This document shows, in pieces, positions 42,653 through 51,674 of a stretch of 64,000 bases of DNA (the first letter of the stretch is position 1; every line of letters begins with the position of its first letter). This stretch comes from CBDDKZ01 sp965230415. GTDB taxonomy: Bacteria > Bacteroidota > Bacteroidia > Cytophagales > JAAEPT01. Made by a program: the position numbers and the translations under genes. The stretch spans positions 3,844,001-3,908,000 of the forward strand of contig CBDDKZ010000005.1 of assembly GCA_965230415.1 (NCBI GenBank). Reading direction: 5' to 3'. The notes beneath the pieces were generated by a model. It was not told the DNA's origin, made no database searches, and saw nothing but the letters and a program-made list of their open reading frames with translations.

Positions 42653-42952
42653 ATGGATAAATTTGAAGGAAAAGCAGGTTTTCTAAACTACCTGCAAGGG
42701 GTAATTGCGTCTCGAAAAGAAGAGTCTGCTGAAAAGTCGTATACGGCATCATTATTTCAAAAAGGAATTAACAAAATAGCTCAAAAAGTGGGAGAGGAGG
42801 CTGTGGAGGTCGTCATTGAGGCGAAGGACGATAACAAAGAATTGTTTCTGGGAGAAGCAGCCGATTTACTATTTCACTACCTGGTTCTTTTGGAGGCCAA
42901 GCAGATGTCAATTGATGAGGTTATTGAAGTTCTGGAAGCACGTCACAAATAA
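42653..42952 (+). CDS. hisE: Phosphoribosyl-ATP pyrophosphatase (HisE), stand-alone
   Basis: 99 residues, all belonging to the HisE all-helical MazG-like domain: LNYLQGVIASRKEE, SYTASLFQKGINKIAQKVGEEA, and the metal-binding EEAVEVVIEAKD and EAADLLFHYLVLLE segments. It hydrolyses PR-ATP to PR-AMP in the second step of histidine synthesis. The HisI cyclohydrolase, often fused in front of it as HisIE in Bacteroidota, is absent. hisI, hisG and hisD must be elsewhere. It is the last his gene in the cluster. Confidence 0.95.
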   Translation: MDKFEGKAGFLNYLQGVIASRKEESAEKSYTASLFQKGINKIAQKVGEEAVEVVIEAKDDNKELFLGEAADLLFHYLVLLEAKQMSIDEVIEVLEARHK

Positions 42953-43133
42953 CTAAAAATTTTAGCATTTGTTGCTTAACCAGTTGTTTTTCAGAATTGT
43001 TAGTATTGTTTGGTTAAAGTAATTGATTAATCAATTAAAACGTTTTTAAATTCAATTTTGTGATCATAAATCGCAACCTCATGTGGTAAATTAAGTATAA
43101 TTAATGACAGTAGTATTTGATTTACTCCGCACT

Positions 43134-44534
43134 ATGAGAAGCATTCTTATTATCTTTTCAGTTTTTTATTTGTCCTTCACGGTAAAGTGTCAACAAACTT
43201 TTCAAAAGACTTTTGGTGGACTGGGCAGAGATGTGGCCTACGCAACAGTAATTACTACAGATGGAAATATAATTACATCTGGTGTCACTACCAGTTTTGA
43301 TAACAGTAAGGAAATCTTTGTGGTTAAAACCGATATTGAAGGTAACAAGTTGTGGTCATATGTTTATGGAAGTAAGAAGGTGGAGACAGCTGTAAATATG
43401 GTTGCCACTTCAGATGGTGGCGTTGCTCTGGTAGGAGATGCATCTGGTCACGGTGCCGGTAGAAAGGATGTGCTGATAACGAAACTGGATGCTGACGGCA
43501 ATATGCAATGGGCCAAAACATATGGTGGTAAGTTTAATGAGTTTGGACTTGATATTATTCAAACCGATGATGGCGGTTTTGCCGTAGTTGGTGAAACGAA
43601 TAGCTTCGATGCATGGGATCATGATATGTTTTTCCTCAAAACGGATGGGCAGGGTAATGCAGAATGGTCTAGGTTAATAGGAGCAGACACCGTAGACTAT
43701 GCCAATTCAGTTATTCAGGTAAATGATGGCTTTATTCTAGCGGGAGAAACAGATAGCTTCGGTGACGATGATTGGGATATATTGCTGGTAAAGCTCGATA
43801 TCAGGGGAAACTTAATCTGGACAAAAATATTAGGTGACACGCTTAACGATAATCAGGATGACCTAATTTTAGATACAGACAGTACTTTTATCTTGGTAGG
43901 ATCTACCGAAAGCTATGGTGTAAAGGAGCGGGAAGTGTTGTTCCTCAAAATGGATGTCGAAGGAGAAATAACACAAGCGAAGACTTTTGGAGGTCCGAAG
44001 GCTGAGGAGCCTAAGGCCATTGCAAAATTAGATGACGGTTATGTTATAGCTGGTTTTAGCAATAGTTTTAACGAACTCGTGACCAATGAGGATGTTTTTT
44101 TGATACGTTTGAATGAAGCAGGGAATTTGAGGTATTCCAAAACCTTTGGGAAAGAGCTCGCAGATTTTAGCTGGACCATGGCGGCGGCAGACGGGTATTT
44201 CATTTTGGCAGGTGAATCCAATAGCTTCTCTGGTCGCGATGATAACCATGATTTTTACCTACTCAAAGTTAAAGACGAACGGAAAGTGCTGAACTGTGAG
44301 CAAACCAACGTGCAGGCCCTGGGAATTCCTTATAAGGCAGACAATCTTCATGAGCATGAAATAGCGGTAAAGAAAAGAAAGATAACTATGATTCAGAACG
44401 ATCATACGAAAATTGTACGTCGGCAACCTGAAGATGATGGTGAGTTTGACATCTGCAATGGTGGAGACATTGAGGTTCAGGTGGACGATAATACCCTGCC
44501 CGATCCCGATAATGACTTGATTGAGTTCGAATAA
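43134..44534 (+). CDS. Secreted beta-propeller-like repeat protein
   Basis: 466 residues from the ATG at 43134, which opens a clear signal peptide (IFSVFYLSFTVKCQ). About seven repeats of 50-60 residues follow, of the form GG-x-D-x-A-x-x-V-I-T-x-D-G...L-V-K-x-D-x-x-G-N-x-W-x-x-x-x-G. They run to about residue 390, for example VVGETNSFDAWDHDMFFLKT and LAGETDSFGDDDWDILLVKL. The pattern suggests a beta-propeller (delta-60/SBBP-like). The C-terminal 70 residues are charged. No T9SS sorting domain is evident. Function and partner are unknown. Confidence 0.75.
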   Translation: MRSILIIFSVFYLSFTVKCQQTFQKTFGGLGRDVAYATVITTDGNIITSGVTTSFDNSKEIFVVKTDIEGNKLWSYVYGSKKVETAVNMVATSDGGVALVGDASGHGAGRKDVLITKLDADGNMQWAKTYGGKFNEFGLDIIQTDDGGFAVVGETNSFDAWDHDMFFLKTDGQGNAEWSRLIGADTVDYANSVIQVNDGFILAGETDSFGDDDWDILLVKLDIRGNLIWTKILGDTLNDNQDDLILDTDSTFILVGSTESYGVKEREVLFLKMDVEGEITQAKTFGGPKAEEPKAIAKLDDGYVIAGFSNSFNELVTNEDVFLIRLNEAGNLRYSKTFGKELADFSWTMAAADGYFILAGESNSFSGRDDNHDFYLLKVKDERKVLNCEQTNVQALGIPYKADNLHEHEIAVKKRKITMIQNDHTKIVRRQPEDDGEFDICNGGDIEVQVDDNTLPDPDNDLIEFE

Positions 44535-44542
44535 GGATTACT

Positions 44543-47050
44543 TCAGGACGGGTCAACGTCTATTGTTATCCGGCAATTCTTAAATTCCTTTTTAGTCCGT
44601 ATATGATCTATGAGCTCCCTGATTTTATGTTTTTGAGCCTTTAGTTGATTCGAGTTACGCTCGATTTTAATGAGAATCTCCGTCAAGAATAAATTCCTGA
44701 TTCTATTTATAAGTGGTTCCTGAGGACCAAGAATACTCTTTTTATTAAAAGGTACGTACAGAAGTTGGGCAAGTGCCAGTGCAGCATTATTGCTGATTTC
44801 TTTTTCACTGTGCTTAATTATAATCTTCACAAGACGGGTAAATGGCGGATAGCGATACTTATTCCTTTCATAGAGCTCCTTTTTTAAGAATCCCAAATAA
44901 TCGTCAGACATAATGAAATGTAGTACTTCGTGTTTCGGATTATTGGTTTGGATAATTACTCTTCCGGCTTCTCTTTTCCTTCCGGCTCTGCCACTGACCT
45001 GGGTAATTAATTGATAAGCACGTTCGTGTGCTCTGAAATCCGGGTATGACCACATGCGGTCTGCATCGTAGATTCCCACAAGTGTTACATTGCCAAAATC
45101 AAGGCCTTTGCTTATCATTTGCGTTCCAACAAGCACATTGGTGTGCCCTGCCGTAAAGTTGTTAATAATACGTTCGTACCCATTTTTTTTGCGTGTGGTA
45201 TCATAGTCCATCCGCTCGATATTGACAGTAGGGAGGGCTATCTGAAGGTCTTCTTCAATTTTTTCAGTACCGTGGCCTACTGTTTTGATGCGGAGCGATC
45301 CACATGCTTCACAATTGGTCGGCACGCCTTGTGTGTACCCGCAATAATGACAGCGTAGTTCGCTGGAATATTGATGGTAGGTAAGACTTACATTACAATT
45401 TTCGCAAATGGGTACATTTCCACAATCTTCGCAAATTAGAAATGGGGCATAGCCTCTTCTGTTTTGGAAAATAATCACTTGTTTATCTTGCGCAATCGTA
45501 TGCTTTATTTCTTCAAGGAGTTGTATGGAGAAACTACCATGTCCGTCTTTGTTTGCGTATTTATTTTCTACCGGAATAATTTGTGGTAACTGGGCATCGC
45601 CATATCTTGACTTAAGCGTCACCAGTCCCCAGTTTCCTTGTTGTGTGTGGTAGTAACTTTCTATTGCCGGCGTTGCCGAGCCTAGCAGCACCTTGGCCTG
45701 GTGGTATTGGGCCAGTACCATGGCTACATCTCTTGCCTGGTAACGCGGTGCCGGTTCGTGTTGTTTGTACGAGGCGTCGTGCTCTTCATCAACAATTATA
45801 AGACCCAGGTCATTAAAAGGCAGGAATATGGCCGAACGTACTCCAATTACAAACGAAAATCTACCCGAAATGACGCCATTCCATGTCTCGACCCGTTCAT
45901 TATCACTAAAACGGGAATGGTAAATACCCATTTTGTCTCCAAAAATTTTTCGAAGTCTAATTACTATTTGTGTAGTAAGGGCAATTTCAGGTAAAAGAAG
46001 TAGTACTTGCGAGCCGGTTTCAAGTACTTTTTGTATAAGGTCTATGTAAATCTCGGTCTTTCCACTACCGGTCACACCGTGGAGTAGCGTAATGTCTTTA
46101 CTTTCGAAACTTGATAGCAGTTGTTGAACCGCCTGTTCTTGTTCTTTGCTAAGTTTGATGCGGGCACCGCTGCCGCTGTCAATTTCAGGAAACCGGCTAA
46201 TTACTTCTTCGTATTCTTCAAAAACTCCTTTCGTTACGAGTGTTTTAAGCGAAGAAGTGGAGATGTTATGATCAAGCAACCGTTTTTTTTCCAGCCCGAG
46301 AAAGTTTGCTTCAGCATCTTCAAATAGCGGGATTTGTTGCAGGTACTTAAGCAAGACGTCCAATTGCTTCGGTTTTTTTTCGAGCTCTTCCATCAATGTT
46401 TCGATGATAGATACATCGTTATATTTAGGTGCAATTCTTACTTTCTTAACCTTCTTGGGACTGTATTTTTCCTTTACCTCCTCGAAGAGCAGAATGACCT
46501 GTTTCTCAATTAAGGATTTGAGTAATTTATTGATGCCTTTGCGCCCAACAAGCTCAGAAATTTCATCATATTTGAGCGCACCTTTCTCACGGAGGTTTTC
46601 CAGAATAATTTCCTCGTGGTTAGAGAGTTCCACAGCTTCGTTTTCAAGGTCGGGATTCAGTTGAATCTTGGATTCACTCGATAGTTTAAATCCGGAAGGC
46701 AAGGCAGCCTTTACTACATCCCCTATATGGCACATATAGTAATCTGCTATCCAGTAGAATAGCCGTAGTTGTATTTGGTTGATTACCGGATTATCATCCA
46801 ATAATTCCAGAAGGTATTTTGCTTCATATTTCTCAGGAGCTTGTTCGTGGATGTCGGCAATGACGGCTGTGAGAATTTTCTTACGGCCAAATTGTACAAC
46901 AACACGAGCACCTATCACCACTTGATCTATTAAATCGAATGGTACCCGGTAGGTGTATAGTCTCGGTAGTGGAAGAGGTAGTATAACGTCAACAAATTTC
47001 GTTATGAAATCTGACTGAGATTCGTTGACCTGAAATTCCAGCTGTGACAC
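44543..47050 (-). CDS. priA: Primosomal protein N' (helicase PriA)
   Basis: 835 residues from a GTG start. This DEAH-type helicase restarts stalled replication forks by recognising forks and loading DnaB. The N-terminal DNA-binding part (FVDVILPLPLPRLYTY) is followed by helicase motifs GVTGSGKTEIYI (Walker A) and IIVDEEHDASYKQ. The zinc site has four Cys pairs, CEDCGN, CENCN, CHYCG and CEACGS, near residues 540-580. GTQMISKGLDFGNV and SQVSGRAGRK complete motifs V and VI. It is a single minus-strand gene. Confidence 0.96.
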   Translation of the reverse strand: MSQLEFQVNESQSDFITKFVDVILPLPLPRLYTYRVPFDLIDQVVIGARVVVQFGRKKILTAVIADIHEQAPEKYEAKYLLELLDDNPVINQIQLRLFYWIADYYMCHIGDVVKAALPSGFKLSSESKIQLNPDLENEAVELSNHEEIILENLREKGALKYDEISELVGRKGINKLLKSLIEKQVILLFEEVKEKYSPKKVKKVRIAPKYNDVSIIETLMEELEKKPKQLDVLLKYLQQIPLFEDAEANFLGLEKKRLLDHNISTSSLKTLVTKGVFEEYEEVISRFPEIDSGSGARIKLSKEQEQAVQQLLSSFESKDITLLHGVTGSGKTEIYIDLIQKVLETGSQVLLLLPEIALTTQIVIRLRKIFGDKMGIYHSRFSDNERVETWNGVISGRFSFVIGVRSAIFLPFNDLGLIIVDEEHDASYKQHEPAPRYQARDVAMVLAQYHQAKVLLGSATPAIESYYHTQQGNWGLVTLKSRYGDAQLPQIIPVENKYANKDGHGSFSIQLLEEIKHTIAQDKQVIIFQNRRGYAPFLICEDCGNVPICENCNVSLTYHQYSSELRCHYCGYTQGVPTNCEACGSLRIKTVGHGTEKIEEDLQIALPTVNIERMDYDTTRKKNGYERIINNFTAGHTNVLVGTQMISKGLDFGNVTLVGIYDADRMWSYPDFRAHERAYQLITQVSGRAGRKREAGRVIIQTNNPKHEVLHFIMSDDYLGFLKKELYERNKYRYPPFTRLVKIIIKHSEKEISNNAALALAQLLYVPFNKKSILGPQEPLINRIRNLFLTEILIKIERNSNQLKAQKHKIRELIDHIRTKKEFKNCRITIDVDPS

Positions 47051-47119
47051 GTAGTACTTGTTTAAGGCTACGAATATACACTAAATTCATTTAATACTTA
47101 CCCTTTCAAAATGACTTGA

Positions 47120-48397
47120 CTAATACTTTTCAAAACTCACTTCATCAAAAATAGCTTTCGGTTTGAAATCTTTTTCTTCAGACTTTAGGTAGGTATTAAA
47201 GAAATCATCGCAGTAATATTGCAGTATGTTTGCGGCTCTTTCTTGTTCGATGTGCCCTAAGAGTGGAGTCATTCTTAGGGCTCTTGGAGAATAGTTGAGG
47301 TCCGTAAAATTCATGTGAGAAGTGCCACGAACATATGCTTCATACATGGGTTGATCGGTATAAGCGCTTAGAAAATAGTTTGTTCTCTGAAGTTGTACAG
47401 TAGTTCCCGCTAATTCTATGTATTCACTTGTTAGATGTAATACTGGGGCACTAATAGATAGTGGCGATTCTTTGCTGGTTATTATATAAGGGGCATCTAA
47501 TGCCATACCACACTTAATTCCCGATTCAGGATGTTCCATAAGGTACTTCATAGTGGTAATTGCTCCGAATGAATGTCCCATGAGGCCTATATTATTTACA
47601 TTTCCTATATCTTCCAGTGGTGTATTATTTACTTTTAGCTCACTTAAATTTTGAATCAAATAATGTAGATCGTTGGTACGCGTTGTCAGCCATGGTTTGA
47701 AATCAGGGAATAGCGTGTCATATAAACCGCTCAAGGAAAGAGCTGCAGTTTTTGCCTCCGTCACATTTTCACTCTTCATCAAATTCAGATTTTTGGTATA
47801 TTCGGTAACAAAAACTTTGTCTCTCGTAAGTTTGTTCATTCCCGATAAATAGTCATCAGAATTTTGCATATACACAACCTTTCCGTTATCCAATTTGGCC
47901 GCTATGGATTCGTAGGGGAAAGTTAAGCTTAACACTAAGTAACCCTGCGAGGCAAGTTCTTCCATATTGCTATTATTTTGAGTAGCAAATGAACCCAGAC
48001 CATGTGTGAAAATTATTAATGGGAATTTTTTTGAACTTTTTAAAACAGGCGCGTTCAGGTATGAAAATGAGGGCTCCTCTGTACCGAGCGGAAGCTGCCA
48101 GAGTTTATTCATGCCGTCTATATAATGTTGCTCAATTTGTGGGTGTATTTTCTCATCTCCTTTTGGTTGCGCCGGGTACCAGCATTGAATTTTGAATTGA
48201 CGTGCTGTTTGTACGTTATCAATTGATTCGATTCTGGAGGAGTCTTTGAGTATCGCAAAAGCGGTTCCTACTTTGTATTCACCTGTAGGTTCTGGGTAAT
48301 CAATACTTTGCAGATAAAAAAAAGTGGCTACTGCCAGAGCACTAGTAATAATGATGAATACTATTAGAGAAATTTTTACTTTTTTAGATAGTTTCAT
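47120..48397 (-). CDS. Alpha/beta hydrolase, PAF-acetylhydrolase-like
   Basis: 425 residues with an N-terminal signal anchor (ISLIVFIIITSALAVATFFYL). The fold has FPLIIFTHGLGSFATQNN, where HGLG forms the oxyanion region, the nucleophile elbow GLMGHSFGAITTMKYL, an Asp in MALDAPYI and a late His in GTSHMNFTD. The overall pattern is like bacterial platelet-activating factor acetylhydrolase II-type lipases; the substrate is unknown. The start overlaps the PadR gene by 4 bp (ATGA), so the two form a coupled pair. Confidence 0.8.
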   Translation of the reverse strand: MKLSKKVKISLIVFIIITSALAVATFFYLQSIDYPEPTGEYKVGTAFAILKDSSRIESIDNVQTARQFKIQCWYPAQPKGDEKIHPQIEQHYIDGMNKLWQLPLGTEEPSFSYLNAPVLKSSKKFPLIIFTHGLGSFATQNNSNMEELASQGYLVLSLTFPYESIAAKLDNGKVVYMQNSDDYLSGMNKLTRDKVFVTEYTKNLNLMKSENVTEAKTAALSLSGLYDTLFPDFKPWLTTRTNDLHYLIQNLSELKVNNTPLEDIGNVNNIGLMGHSFGAITTMKYLMEHPESGIKCGMALDAPYIITSKESPLSISAPVLHLTSEYIELAGTTVQLQRTNYFLSAYTDQPMYEAYVRGTSHMNFTDLNYSPRALRMTPLLGHIEQERAANILQYYCDDFFNTYLKSEEKDFKPKAIFDEVSFEKY

Positions 48398-48936
48398 GAT
48401 TTGTTTAATTTGAGTTCTTTATAAAGTTGAGAAAACCATGTTGCGGCAAATTCATAATAATCCAGTCCAAATTGCAAGGTAAATAATTGAAATTTGGCTT
48501 TTTCTTTTATATCAGGTCCAATCGTCTTTGATAAGGTGTTTTCTTTGATCATCCTCAGTGCTTCTTGAGTTTGTTTCAATTCGTTCAAGTAATTACCGAT
48601 GAGCTCTAATTGATTTTCCGTGGAGGTATCACCCAGAAAAAATAATTTGATAAGCGCGTCCTCTTTAATCCGTCCGGTAGTTATCGGGCTGTTTAACCAT
48701 TTTATATAAGCCTCTTTACCTTGAGGACTTATGTGATACAACTTTTTTGCACGACCATTTTCCATTTGTTCGTCAAAATCGACAAGATGCTGGGTGTGTA
48801 ATTTTTTGAGCGTAGGGTTGATGCTTCCTAAGCTGCTGGAATAAAAGAAGTTAATGGATTGCTTCATTGATTTTTGGATGTCGTAGCTTGTTAAAGAACG
48901 TATGTTTAACAATCCAAGTATTATTTTATCTATCAT
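48394..48936 (-). CDS. PadR family transcriptional regulator
   Basis: 180 residues. The N-terminal winged helix (LGLLNIRSLTSYDIQKSM, SLGSINPTLKKLHTQHLV and a wing with GRAKKLYHISPQGKEAYIKWL) is typical of PadR. The C-terminal half is the helical Vir_C dimerisation domain. Its stop overlaps the start of the hydrolase gene by 4 bp, which suggests that it controls that gene. A perfect 17-bp inverted repeat sits just before its start codon. Confidence 0.9.
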   Translation of the reverse strand: MIDKIILGLLNIRSLTSYDIQKSMKQSINFFYSSSLGSINPTLKKLHTQHLVDFDEQMENGRAKKLYHISPQGKEAYIKWLNSPITTGRIKEDALIKLFFLGDTSTENQLELIGNYLNELKQTQEALRMIKENTLSKTIGPDIKEKAKFQLFTLQFGLDYYEFAATWFSQLYKELKLNKS

Positions 48937-48948
48937 ATCTTATTGATA

Positions 48949-48965
48949 TATATCGTTTCGATATA
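48949..48965. promoter_or_regulatory. Inverted repeat TATATCG-TTT-CGATATA, candidate PadR operator
   Basis: A perfect 7-bp inverted repeat with a 3-bp spacer, 12 bp before the PadR start codon and downstream of its -7 element. This position suits autorepression by the PadR protein. Confidence 0.6.
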
Positions 48966-48991
48966 AATAACGTAAACATTTGCTAAACTTC

Positions 48992-48999
48992 CAAACTTA
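48992..48999 (-). promoter_or_regulatory. Bacteroidota -7 element for padR-hydrolase
   Basis: The minus strand reads TAAGTTTG, matching TAnnTTTG, 56 bp before the ATG at 48936. The operator lies between it and the start codon. Confidence 0.5.
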
Positions 49000-49374
49000 C
49001 CTTTTGTCTGAGAATAACTTTTTTTTAATGATTTGGGTAATTCTGTCAGTTCAATGTTCATAGAAACTTTCCAGAAAGCATACCTTAAGATATGCAACAT
49101 TGGATGGTGAATTACCTATATTGATCAAGTAATTTTTTGAACATACAGAGAAGGGACACTTTGAATTGATAGTTCGCATTTCTGTTTTTTGGTGAATTTT
49201 TAATAAGGCTAGAATATAGTTAAATCTGGAATGGGTATTTGAGGGCTTACCACCCAACGTCGAAGTGGCAGAATAGCGACGTTTAAAATTATAGTATGCA
49301 CGGGGTTACCGAAAACCGCTCAGAGTAGGTTTATTTTTAATTTTTAATTAACAAAACAACTAAATTTTTAAGTT

Positions 49375-50163
49375 ATGAAACGTTTAATAAACATCAGTTT
49401 GGTATTTACATGTTTAATTTTGTTAGGTTCTTGTGAAAAAGAGGAGGCTTCAGAGGAGGCCGCACCAGATTATGGAGAATTGAAACAGTTAATGGATCAA
49501 CTTGATGCAGATGGTGTGTCATATGAAGTCGTTAATATTAATGAACTGGACAAGAATAAACTGGCTGCTATTCCTCGTGTTTCAGCAGGTTCGTCTGCTG
49601 ATCTTGATAGATATCGTTCGCCATACAATTATTACCTGCCATCGGGGTATTCTCCTTCAGATATAGCAGGGATGGGTATTGATGGTACCAATAACTATTG
49701 CTTCGTATGGTTCAAGAATGGTTATGTTTGTGCCGGTACTAGTAGTAATTTAGATGGATATCGTTTATTGTATAGATATTACCTGCCATCAGGATATTCT
49801 ACTTCAGATATTGTTGGCATGGGTATCGACGGAACTAACAATTATTGCTTCGTATGGTTCGATAATGGTTACGTGTCGGCTGGTTCAAGCGCTGATTTGG
49901 ACCGGTATCGCAGTCCATATCGTTATTACCTGCCATCAGGTTATTCAAGATCAGATATTAGAGGTATGGGTATCGATGGAACAAATAACTACTGTTTTGC
50001 CTGGTATAGAAATGGCTATGTAAGTGCTGGAACCAGTAGCAACCTGGATGGTTTCAGAACTCCTTATAGGTATTACCTTCCTTCCGGATTTAGCCGCTCT
50101 AACATAGCAGGAATGGGTATTGACGGAACAAACAACTACTGTTTTGCCTGGTACAATAAATAA
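49375..50163 (+). CDS. Lipoprotein with four 49-residue repeats
   Basis: 262 residues. The signal ends in the lipobox LLGSC with Cys20. A 50-residue acidic linker follows. From about residue 68 there are four repeats of 49 residues, the last truncated. Each carries SAG-S/T-S, Y-YYLPSGYS, IxGMGIDGTNNYCF and W-[F/Y] blocks. The repeats begin as an ABAB set (SSADLDRYR, SSNLDGYR, SSADLDRYR, SSNLDGFR) but end as AABB (FVWF, FVWF, FAWY, FAWY), so they were probably shuffled by recombination. The repeat may form a blade-like or lectin-like unit. I do not recognise it as a named family. A strong terminator follows. Confidence 0.8.
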   Translation: MKRLINISLVFTCLILLGSCEKEEASEEAAPDYGELKQLMDQLDADGVSYEVVNINELDKNKLAAIPRVSAGSSADLDRYRSPYNYYLPSGYSPSDIAGMGIDGTNNYCFVWFKNGYVCAGTSSNLDGYRLLYRYYLPSGYSTSDIVGMGIDGTNNYCFVWFDNGYVSAGSSADLDRYRSPYRYYLPSGYSRSDIRGMGIDGTNNYCFAWYRNGYVSAGTSSNLDGFRTPYRYYLPSGFSRSNIAGMGIDGTNNYCFAWYNK

Positions 50164-50223
50164 GTTTTAAATCCGAAATAGTCGATTCTCAAGACAAAAA
50201 TCGAATGCAATATAGGAGTTAAA

Positions 50224-50260
50224 AAGAAGTCGCTTCAAATTGATTTTGAAGCGACTTCTT
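50224..50260 (+). terminator. Terminator between the repeat lipoprotein and EEP gene
   Basis: A perfect 16-bp stem (AAGAAGTCGCTTCAAA and its complement) with a 5-base loop. It lies between convergent genes and may serve both. Confidence 0.85.
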
Positions 50261-50284
50261 CATTTGAGCGTAACAATAAGTCGA

Positions 50285-51547
50285 TTATTGTTTAGTTGGG
50301 TACTTAGGGTTATAGAATTTAAGGTCCATCCACACCAATTTATGGTCGGAAGCACTATTCAGGTAGTTGGTTTCATCTCCCGATGCAGGCCAAAACACCC
50401 CGGAACCGGTTATGTTAATATTATAGGAAGGTAATACATAATCAACACGCAGGTTGCCTGGAGATTCATCTCCGAAGTCTGCAGTATCAAAGGCAGGATC
50501 TCCTTCATGTGAATCGTTAGCTCCCCCTTGTACGGTAGCGGCTTCTATTGCACCGGCACTGGCAGGTGATTTTGTTGCCAACAAGGCTTGTTGATTGATT
50601 CTGTTATTAGCACTTAACAGTTCGATTGGCGAATTTGTGGCGTCTCCATCATTAGGATCTGCATTAAGGTCTCCCATAATAACGAACTTAGCTCCACCAC
50701 TTAGTCCTCCCGATGCATTATTATCATCGTATATGTATGACTTATTTTTAACGTAATCGCTTAAGAAACGGATTTCATCATGGTTTCTGGTTCCGTTTTT
50801 ATCTTCCGGGCCGTCAAAAACAGGAGGTGTCGGGTGAGCGATAATGGTGTGGACAATCTCGTTGCATGGTAATTTTACAGGGATGTCGATGTGGTTTTTT
50901 GATGATAACCTGAAAATGGCCAGTTGCTCATCGCTGTAAAAAGAAGTACTATCGGGATTTAATGGAAGTAGCGCATTGGGCATATCTTTCCATAAGAAAT
51001 TTTGGAAACTGCGAATTTCATCAACCAAAACCGGGTACTTCGACAATAAAACAAAAGCGAACTGACCAGGGAAAAAGCCAAAACCAAAAGCATCTCCGGG
51101 TAAAGAAACTGACCCGTTATTATCCAAATCTACAGGAGCAAGTTGGCCTGTATTTGAAGATACAACATAAGTGTATTCATAATTGACAGGTGTGGCTCCG
51201 TTTTGGCTTATGCTCAAATAATTAGTTTGAAAAAGCGCTAAAGCTTCTCCACTTTGGTCATAGTCGAATTCTAATAGAGCTAAAACATCCGGGTTGTTTC
51301 TTTGGATCACTTCCGCAACCTGCTGTGCCTGTTCATTATTTGGAGTTGATAAATCGTTGATAAGATCACCTTCGTTGAAACGGTTCAGTGAAGCATTGAA
51401 AGTTGCAAATCGTACTGTTGTAGATTTAACTTTTCCCTTGTCTTCAAGTGCGTCTAATTTATCGAATACTTTTTCGCATGAATTGAAAACAAGTAAGGCT
51501 GCTATAAGTAGTGTATTGCTAAGTTTGAAGAGCCGATTATTTTTCAT
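50285..51547 (-). CDS. Endonuclease/exonuclease/phosphatase family lipoprotein
   Basis: 420 residues. A lipoprotein signal (LLIAALLVFNSC) ends at Cys24. The EEP fold is shown by RFATFNASLN at the start, VLALLEFD with a metal-binding Glu, the catalytic GDLNADPNDGD, and the C-terminal SDHKLVWMDL with the conserved Asp-His. The family includes nucleases and sphingomyelinase- or inositol-phosphatase-like enzymes. The substrate cannot be told here. As a lipoprotein it acts outside the cytoplasm. Confidence 0.88.
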   Translation of the reverse strand: MKNNRLFKLSNTLLIAALLVFNSCEKVFDKLDALEDKGKVKSTTVRFATFNASLNRFNEGDLINDLSTPNNEQAQQVAEVIQRNNPDVLALLEFDYDQSGEALALFQTNYLSISQNGATPVNYEYTYVVSSNTGQLAPVDLDNNGSVSLPGDAFGFGFFPGQFAFVLLSKYPVLVDEIRSFQNFLWKDMPNALLPLNPDSTSFYSDEQLAIFRLSSKNHIDIPVKLPCNEIVHTIIAHPTPPVFDGPEDKNGTRNHDEIRFLSDYVKNKSYIYDDNNASGGLSGGAKFVIMGDLNADPNDGDATNSPIELLSANNRINQQALLATKSPASAGAIEAATVQGGANDSHEGDPAFDTADFGDESPGNLRVDYVLPSYNINITGSGVFWPASGDETNYLNSASDHKLVWMDLKFYNPKYPTKQ

Positions 51548-51674
51548 CTTTGTTAATATTTAAAAGGTACCAAATTGTCCTGCCAAGGTACTTTCTTTAC
51601 AAAGACAGTTTGTCTCCTGAATTTTAAGGATTCATTAAACGGAGGACCGCAATATTTGCAAATTGTGAATAGAT

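Larger units (their letters stand above)
48937..49374. other. 438-bp intergenic region with PadR-type operator and promoter
   Basis: It contains the inverted repeat at 48949-48965 and a minus-strand -7 element at 48992-48999. The part from about 49,000 to 49,330 has no gene I can defend. The last 45 bp before the lipoprotein gene are A+T-rich and suit a weak promoter. Confidence 0.55.
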
